Shown here in pieces: positions 6,775 through 11,245 of a DNA stretch of 11,245 nucleotides (within the stretch, counting starts at the first letter, position 1; every line of letters starts with the position of its first letter). The position numbers and the translations under genes are program-made. The stretch lies in the NCBI GenBank assembly GCA_045601525.1, contig JAZRZR010000088.1, forward strand, positions 1 to 11,245. The letters are read 5' to 3'. Below the pieces are notes generated by a model. The model worked only from the letters and a program-made list of their open reading frames with translations, had not been told where the DNA came from and made no database searches. Source of the DNA: SIG565 sp045601525. Lineage in GTDB: Bacteria > Bacillota > Clostridia > Oscillospirales > Acutalibacteraceae.

Positions 6775-8792
6775 AGATTACATTAGCAAAAACAGCAGGC
6801 TTTTGTTTTGGCGTAAATAGGGCTGTTAATACAGTTTACGATATGCTCGAAAACGGAGCGAAGGTCTGCACATTAGGGCCTATTATCCATAATCCGCAGT
6901 TGGTGGAGCAACTCGCCGAAAGAGGTGTGCGAATAGTAGAATCGCCTGATGAGGTAATGGCAGGCGAAACCCTTGTTATTCGTTCGCACGGGGTGCCTTT
7001 AGAGGTTATGGAAAAGGCAAAGGAAAAAGGGATAGAGGTGGTTGATGCAACCTGCCCCTTTGTCGCAAAAATTCATAAAATAGTAGCCGCTGCATCGAAG
7101 GATGGACATACGGTTTTAATCGCGGGCGACTCAAAACATCACGAGGTTATAGGTATAGTAGGTCACGTTTTGGGTGAGGTGCACATTTTTTCATCTGAAG
7201 ACGATTTGTTGAAATTGCTGGAAAGTTATCCACAATTAGAAAAAGATTTGGTTACCGTTGTTTCTCAAACGACTTTTAACGAAAAAATTTTCAAAAAATG
7301 TGCAAAAATTTTGAAAAAAGTGTGTACAAATGCGACGATTTTTGATACAATATGTAATGCAACTTCGACTCGGCAACAGGAAGCGCACGATTTGTCGAAA
7401 GCAAACGATACAATGGTAGTTATCGGTGGAAGGCATAGTTCAAACACTGCGAAGCTATTTGATGTTTGCAAGGCTAATTGCGAAAAGACTGTTTTAATCG
7501 AAACGGCGGACGAGCTCAAAAAGGATTTTTTCATCGGTTCGGTAAATGTCGGCGTTGTGGCAGGTGCATCTACACCTGCGGGTATAATAAAGGAGGCTAT
7601 CAGCAACATGTCGGAAAATTTACAACCGGTAGAACAGGAAATCGAAAAAACTTTTGAGGAGATGACAGACGAGGAAGCATTTGAGGCATCACTTAACAAC
7701 CTTAATTCTGACCAAAAGGTTATCGGTACTGTATTAGCAGTGTCGGACTCGGAGATTCAGGTTGACTTTGGCAGAGGTCTTACAGGCTACATCTCGGCTG
7801 ATGAATATTCATACGATTCAAACATTAAAATGACTGATGAGGTTAAAGTAGGCGATAAGCTAAACCTAATCATTATGAAAATAAATGACCAAGAGGGTAT
7901 TGCACAGCTTTCAAAGCGTCGCTACGATGCTATTGCAGGTTGGGATGCAATCAAAGAGGCAAAGGATTCAGCAGCCATTTTAACAGGCGTTGTTTCTGAT
8001 GTTGTTAAGGGTGGCGTTACCGTAAATGCAAATGGTGTTCGCGTATTTATCCCCGCTTCACAGGCTACACTTTCAAGAAATGATTCACTCGAGGCACTAA
8101 AGGGCACTGAGGTCTCTTTCCGTATCATCGAAATCGGCCGTGGCCGTCGTGCAATCGGCTCTATCAAGAGCGTTCTTCGTGAGCAAAGAAAGGCTGAACA
8201 GGCAAAACTTTGGGAAACAATTGCAGTAGGTGATAGATTTACAGGTACAGTTAAGTCAATCACAAGTTATGGCGCATTTGTTGATATCGGCGGTGTTGAC
8301 GGTATGGTTCACATTTCCGAGCTTTCATGGCAAAAGATTAAGAATCCTTCAGAGGTTGTTCTTGTAGGAGATACTGTTGAGGTTTATGTAAAGGACCTTG
8401 ACCTTGAAAAGAAAAAGATTTCTTTGGGTTATAAGAAAGAGGAAGAAAATCCTTGGGTTATCTTCAATAGCAAATATGCAGTTGATGATGTTGTTACAGT
8501 AACCATCGTTAGTATGACTGCCTATGGTGCTTTTGCAAGAATTATCCCCGGCGTAGATGGTCTTGTACATATCTCACAAATTGCTAACAAGCATGTTGCA
8601 AAGCCTCAGGATGAGTTAACTGCAGGCCAAGAGGTTGAGGCAAAGATTATTGCTATCGACCAGGAGAAGAAGCGTGTAAGCCTTTCTATCCGTGCTCTCT
8701 TGCCCGAAGAGGTTGTAGAGGCTGAGGATGAGGTTGTCGAGGTGGCTACTGAGGCCACTGAGGAAGCAGTTGCTGAAACTGTTGAGGAATAA
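6771..8792 (+). CDS. ispH-rpsA: Fused 4-hydroxy-3-methylbut-2-enyl diphosphate reductase (IspH) / 30S ribosomal protein S1
   Basis: This 673-residue fusion is a form known in Clostridia. Residues 1-280 are IspH, the [4Fe-4S] enzyme that makes IPP and DMAPP in the last MEP-pathway step. The cluster cysteines are C12 (AGFCFGVNRAV), C95 (DATCPF) and C195 (CNATSTRQQEA), with the acid-base E125 in HHEVIG and SSNTAKL and GASTPAG downstream. After an acidic linker come four S1 RNA-binding repeats at about 317-385, 401-470, 487-560 and 572-645. The last two have the classical YGAF...GVDG.VHIS pattern. An acidic tail follows. The start chosen is TTG 6771, because MKITLAK matches the IspH N-terminus and GGGAG (6758-6762) is eight bases upstream; a TTG at 6756 would add five residues. 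The S1 half uses different codons (see findings). Confidence 0.95.
   Translation: MKITLAKTAGFCFGVNRAVNTVYDMLENGAKVCTLGPIIHNPQLVEQLAERGVRIVESPDEVMAGETLVIRSHGVPLEVMEKAKEKGIEVVDATCPFVAKIHKIVAAASKDGHTVLIAGDSKHHEVIGIVGHVLGEVHIFSSEDDLLKLLESYPQLEKDLVTVVSQTTFNEKIFKKCAKILKKVCTNATIFDTICNATSTRQQEAHDLSKANDTMVVIGGRHSSNTAKLFDVCKANCEKTVLIETADELKKDFFIGSVNVGVVAGASTPAGIIKEAISNMSENLQPVEQEIEKTFEEMTDEEAFEASLNNLNSDQKVIGTVLAVSDSEIQVDFGRGLTGYISADEYSYDSNIKMTDEVKVGDKLNLIIMKINDQEGIAQLSKRRYDAIAGWDAIKEAKDSAAILTGVVSDVVKGGVTVNANGVRVFIPASQATLSRNDSLEALKGTEVSFRIIEIGRGRRAIGSIKSVLREQRKAEQAKLWETIAVGDRFTGTVKSITSYGAFVDIGGVDGMVHISELSWQKIKNPSEVVLVGDTVEVYVKDLDLEKKKISLGYKKEEENPWVIFNSKYAVDDVVTVTIVSMTAYGAFARIIPGVDGLVHISQIANKHVAKPQDELTAGQEVEAKIIAIDQEKKRVSLSIRALLPEEVVEAEDEVVEVATEATEEAVAETVEE
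7589..7610 (+). promoter_or_regulatory. Internal ribosome binding site and start at the IspH/S1 junction
   Basis: AAAGGAGG (7589-7596) is a perfect eight-base match to the Bacillota 16S anti-Shine-Dalgarno sequence. An in-frame ATG lies 11 bases later (7608-7610), at codon 280, exactly where IspH ends. The product would begin MSENLQPVEQ and carry the acidic leader and all four S1 repeats. The spacing is slightly long. The sequence also encodes conserved-looking IKEAI residues, so coincidence is possible. Confidence 0.45.
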
Positions 8793-8802
8793 TCAAGATT
8801 AA

Positions 8803-8840
8803 AAAGCCATAGCTCGATTGAGCTATGGCTTTATTTTTTT
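8803..8840. terminator. Strong bidirectional terminator after ispH-rpsA and the phosphatase gene
   Basis: AAAGCCATAGCTC (8803-8815) pairs perfectly over 13 bases with GAGCTATGGCTTT (8820-8832) around a GATT loop. T7 (8834-8840) follows on the plus strand, and AAAAA precedes it for the minus strand. It serves both convergent units; the minus-strand stop codon begins inside the T run. Confidence 0.94.
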
Positions 8841-9870
8841 ATACATTTAATATTTTAACAATTTTCTCTAAATCACTTTTTGTGACACCGCAGGATAACA
8901 AATAATTTTCTGCTTGCTCTTTGAGTGTAGAACCGTATTTTTGCATCATTTCCAAAAATGCACGCATAAAAGATTGATATCGCGAACGGAATCCGAAAAC
9001 CGAAAGAGATGTAAGTTCAAAGTCGTGAAAAATATCCTCGGTATCGATGTCCAACAGTGCCTTGAGTAAAATTATCACAGTTCCTGTGCGGTCAGCCCCC
9101 GCAATGCAGTGCATAAATATTGGATAATTAGATTCACAGGCCAAAATTTCAAAAATCTTTTTGAATAAAGGCTTTTGCTCTTCAAAATCAATTTCGGCAT
9201 ATGCTGAAATTGGGATATTTATAAGCCTCGCATTTGGAATAGGTGTTGAGTAATCTCTCTCACTATCCTTGTAGGTTCTAAAATCTAAATCGGTTTTGAT
9301 TTTAAGACGGTTGGTGAAAAAAGCGATGTCGTTTCTTGTGGCCACAAAGTTATTGTCAAGCTCAGCGCCTCGGTAAATCATACCAAAACGCATTTTTTGG
9401 CCGTCCCTCGTGTTCCAACCGCCTGCATCTCTTAGATTGGTGCTTCCTTTAACATAAAACCATTGCGGCATTGTGTTTTGCACATAAAAGGTTTGCGCCG
9501 CTGTTTCGTAAATGGGGCCCTCGTAACTTAGAGCTACCATTTTCCAGTAATAAGTTGTGTCAATCAGTAGATTTGTTACGGGGAGATACATTTGACCGGG
9601 TGCGATACTGTAGGCACGGCAATCAAGAAAGGCATCGTTTTCGGCAATATAGAGATTGATTGCAACCACATTATCAAGACTACCCTCAAAGCCCCAAGTG
9701 AAGATGACGGGTGTTGGCGCAGAGGAGTCCCTGTTATTTATAGACGGGTTAAACCAGTCAACCGATTCGCCGACATTATGGTTTGGCAAGGAGGCAATTA
9801 TTTCGTTTTGCGCCTTGGGTAAAACCGAAACGCTGGCTGCGTTTTTCGGTGAAATCAAATTTATTACCAT
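8839..9870 (-). CDS. Tyrosine-protein phosphatase (Y_phosphatase3 type) with an N-terminal FnIII-like region
   Basis: The protein is about 343 residues. Residues about 145-343 form a phosphatase domain of the kind in MptpB-like enzymes. It has NLRDAGGW (145-152) then RFGMIYRGAEL, a DLDFR strand, and the CX5R loop HCIAGADRTG with nucleophile C255 and R261. Residues about 50-131 look like a fibronectin type III or similar beta-sandwich (PVIFTWGF, then TTYYWKMVAL). There is no signal peptide or membrane helix, so it is probably cytoplasmic. Substrates could be phosphotyrosine, other phospho-residues or phosphoinositides; sequence does not decide. The ATG at 9870 is preferred: AGGAAG lies six bases upstream, whereas the TTG at 9876 abuts it. 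The gene has its own promoter and stands alone. Confidence 0.85.
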   Translation of the reverse strand: MVINLISPKNAASVSVLPKAQNEIIASLPNHNVGESVDWFNPSINNRDSSAPTPVIFTWGFEGSLDNVVAINLYIAENDAFLDCRAYSIAPGQMYLPVTNLLIDTTYYWKMVALSYEGPIYETAAQTFYVQNTMPQWFYVKGSTNLRDAGGWNTRDGQKMRFGMIYRGAELDNNFVATRNDIAFFTNRLKIKTDLDFRTYKDSERDYSTPIPNARLINIPISAYAEIDFEEQKPLFKKIFEILACESNYPIFMHCIAGADRTGTVIILLKALLDIDTEDIFHDFELTSLSVFGFRSRYQSFMRAFLEMMQKYGSTLKEQAENYLLSCGVTKSDLEKIVKILNV

Positions 9871-9900
9871 ATACAACTTCCTAAAATTTACTGTAACTTA

Positions 9901-9929
9901 ATTATATAATATTTGACATATTCAGTCAA
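9901..9929 (-). promoter_or_regulatory. Promoter of the phosphatase gene, with an overlapping inverted repeat
   Basis: On the minus strand TTGACT (9929-9924), a 17-base spacer and a perfect TATAAT (9906-9901) form a near-consensus promoter. An inverted repeat TTGAC-N7-GTCAA (9913-9929) covers the -35 box and half the spacer and could be an operator. This last point is inference. Confidence 0.85.
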
Positions 9930-9930
9930 G

Positions 9931-9965
9931 AAAAAGAAAACCGCAACGAAATTCGTTGCGGTTTT
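9931..9965 (-). terminator. Terminator of the CBM9-like protein gene
   Basis: AAAACCGCAACG (9937-9948) pairs with CGTTGCGGTTTT (9954-9965) around a five-base loop. On the minus strand the hairpin is followed by TTTTCTTTTTCTT. The end of the U-tract touches the -35 box of the next promoter, so the two genes are separate units packed closely. Confidence 0.92.
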
Positions 9966-9968
9966 GCG

Positions 9969-10997
9969 TTAAATTTTATTGTTCGTCGGCGGTTTGTTCA
10001 GCCGCTTTTTTGCTGCTTTTTTAGCGGCTTTTTTCTTCTTTTTGTTTGCTTTTACAATAAGGAAAACAACCAAACCTATGATTATTAAAAGTATAATACC
10101 GCCAAATGCACAACCGAATATAATAAGCATTTTTGTAGTGTCGATTGCGCCTACTGTTACAGTGCTGTCAGAATTTTCATCGGTGTCAGCATCAGTGTCG
10201 GTATCTTTATCTTGGTTGTTTTTATCCTTGTCGGGCTTTGATGAGCCATCCGAGTTATCCTCGGCAACAGGGGCCTCTCCAAAAATTGCGGTGCCGCAAA
10301 CATCGGTAAATTGATACATATCGTAGCCAAACTCCGACCAACTAAGGCAACCTACTCTTGTGCCATTCGATGCATCGGGCGCACATATTTCAAAACCGAA
10401 TTTTGTACCACTGTCTCGTGAAACATTTTCGGGGATAGGCAAAGCTAATTCGTAAAGGATGTGACCATCGTTAGTTTGCTTTACAGTCTTGGTTTCGATA
10501 CGCTCATAAAGTCCGTTCACGTGCTCTTTATCGTATTTGTGATAGGTAACAACATGGCCGTCACCCGAAAGATTTATGTAACAAACATTAAATGCGGGGT
10601 TTTCATATTTGCTCTCGTAACTGCGGCGGTAGTCAAAATCGAAGATGATACCAACCGATTCTCTAAGCCAGGTTTTTTCGGGTTCAGGGTTTGAATAGTC
10701 AATATCACGGTCTTCAATATCAATATAAATGTAGATGTAATCTTCGTCATATGCGGCACAAAACTTACCAACCGAGTTCATAGGAGAAGAAGAAAAAGCG
10801 TGTAAATTCTGTTCAACTAATTCTTGTTCAGCACCATAGAGCGCATCTTTGGTGGCATCTACAATAATTGCACCCTTATCAACCTTTGAAATGTAGATTA
10901 GCTTGCCCTCGATTTCCTCATCGGTGGCAGCTGCAGGGAAAACAAAAAGCGAAACGAGAATGAGTAGCGAAAGAACAATAGTTAATAATTTTCTCAT
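9969..10997 (-). CDS. Secreted, membrane-anchored protein with a CBM9-like (DOMON-type) domain
   Basis: The protein is 342 residues. A signal peptide (1-24; MRKLL, hydrophobic core, FPAAA, cleavage probably before TDEE) is followed at about 30-235 by a beta-rich domain. That domain resembles the family 9 carbohydrate-binding module fold: DEDYIYIYIDIEDRD, then RESVGIIFDFD, and later YELALPIP. Next is a low-complexity linker rich in Asp, Lys, Ser and Thr (about 240-289), one transmembrane helix (about 291-316) and a cytoplasmic tail crowded with Lys and Ala. The topology is type I: ligand-binding domain outside, basic tail inside. No catalytic domain is seen. The ligand is unknown; cell-wall glycan, dietary sugar or heme are possible. 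The ATG at 10997 lies after TAGGAGGG; an in-frame codon at 11024 would add nine residues without a better site. Confidence 0.75.
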   Translation of the reverse strand: MRKLLTIVLSLLILVSLFVFPAAATDEEIEGKLIYISKVDKGAIIVDATKDALYGAEQELVEQNLHAFSSSPMNSVGKFCAAYDEDYIYIYIDIEDRDIDYSNPEPEKTWLRESVGIIFDFDYRRSYESKYENPAFNVCYINLSGDGHVVTYHKYDKEHVNGLYERIETKTVKQTNDGHILYELALPIPENVSRDSGTKFGFEICAPDASNGTRVGCLSWSEFGYDMYQFTDVCGTAIFGEAPVAEDNSDGSSKPDKDKNNQDKDTDTDADTDENSDSTVTVGAIDTTKMLIIFGCAFGGIILLIIIGLVVFLIVKANKKKKKAAKKAAKKRLNKPPTNNKI

Positions 10998-11028
10998 AAA
11001 TACCCTCCTAAAATTTATTTCCAACTAA

Positions 11029-11057
11029 AATATAGCATAAAGGAACTGAAAAAGCAA
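11029..11057 (-). promoter_or_regulatory. Promoter of the CBM9-like protein gene
   Basis: On the minus strand TTGCTT (11057-11052), a 17-base spacer and TATATT (11034-11029) with an extended -10 TGC (11037-11035) form a plausible promoter about 32 bases before the start codon. An inverted repeat TTGCT-TGTG-AGCAA (11069-11082) lies just upstream of the -35 box. Confidence 0.65.
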
Positions 11058-11115
11058 TAAAATTCGGTTTGCTTGTGAGCAAGGGATTTTAGTGAAGAGC
11101 GAAAAGTTAATAGTG

Positions 11116-11155
11116 AAAAAATAAAAATCCCGTTCACATAAGTAAACGGGATTTT

Positions 11156-11156
<1 letters not shown>
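11116..11156 (-). terminator. Terminator of tRNA-Thr
   Basis: AAAAATCCCGTT (11123-11134) pairs with AACGGGATTTTT (11145-11156) over 12 bases; an inner helix may extend it. On the minus strand a T-rich tail follows. The first base of the hairpin is the last A of the tRNA's encoded CCA, so there is no spacer. Confidence 0.88.
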
Positions 11157-11231
<75 letters not shown>

Positions 11232-11245
11232 AATTATTAGGCGCA

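Noticed and set aside
7265..8263. Antisense reading frames of 144 and 113 codons within ispH-rpsA
   Set aside because: They are shadows of the conserved fusion gene, with Ser/Ala-rich composition expected from the opposite strand.
9471..9901. Plus-strand reading frames of 62 to 81 codons opposite the phosphatase gene
   Set aside because: They are antisense to a gene with intact catalytic motifs and have no supporting signals.
10000..10060. Repetitive GCTTTTTT-type sequence suggesting a simple repeat
   Set aside because: It is the coding sequence of the Lys/Ala-rich cytoplasmic tail of the CBM9-like protein, read on the other strand.

Overview
The window looks like a piece of chromosome from a low-GC member of the class Clostridia (Bacillota), probably a gut-type Oscillospirales or related anaerobe. 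The class-level call rests on three things seen here. There is a gene fusing IspH to ribosomal protein S1, an arrangement known from Clostridia. There is an RNase Y gene. Genes also carry strong AGGAGG-type ribosome binding sites and sigma-A-type promoters (TTGACA/TATAAT) with 17-base spacers. The order or genus is inference only.

Layout, left to right. A class II tRNA-Leu(CAG) on the minus strand (21-106) is divergent from trmB, a tRNA m7G46 methyltransferase, and their promoters sit back to back. trmB converges on a two-gene minus-strand operon: an SDR oxidoreductase followed by a DUF554 membrane protein, with a shared bidirectional terminator between the convergent units. Divergent from the SDR gene is rny (RNase Y), which has a strong promoter, a roughly 105-base structured leader and its own terminator. 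Next comes a tightly coupled plus-strand operon: a YhiN/BaiN-like flavoprotein, cmk, plsC and ispH-rpsA. Every junction in it overlaps by a few bases. It ends at a very strong bidirectional hairpin. Beyond this, the minus strand carries a tyrosine phosphatase-family protein with an N-terminal FnIII-like region. Upstream of that lies a secreted, membrane-anchored protein with a CBM9-like domain, and then tRNA-Thr(GGT) with its own terminator.

How the parts relate: most of the window is housekeeping. It covers tRNA supply and modification (tRNAs, trmB), mRNA decay (rny), CMP phosphorylation (cmk), phosphatidic acid synthesis (plsC), the last step of the MEP isoprenoid pathway (ispH) and mRNA binding in translation (S1). 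The two minus-strand genes near the right end are accessory in character and have separate promoters.

No mobile element, CRISPR array or defence system was seen. The points most worth a second look are an internal perfect Shine-Dalgarno sequence exactly at the IspH/S1 junction, which could release free S1; the rny leader with hairpins and a 21-codon ORF; and a Cys replacing the usual Asp in the TrmB DPW-type motif. No gene-free stretch exceeds 300 bases; the longest, 2414-2641, holds two divergent promoters and the rny leader.
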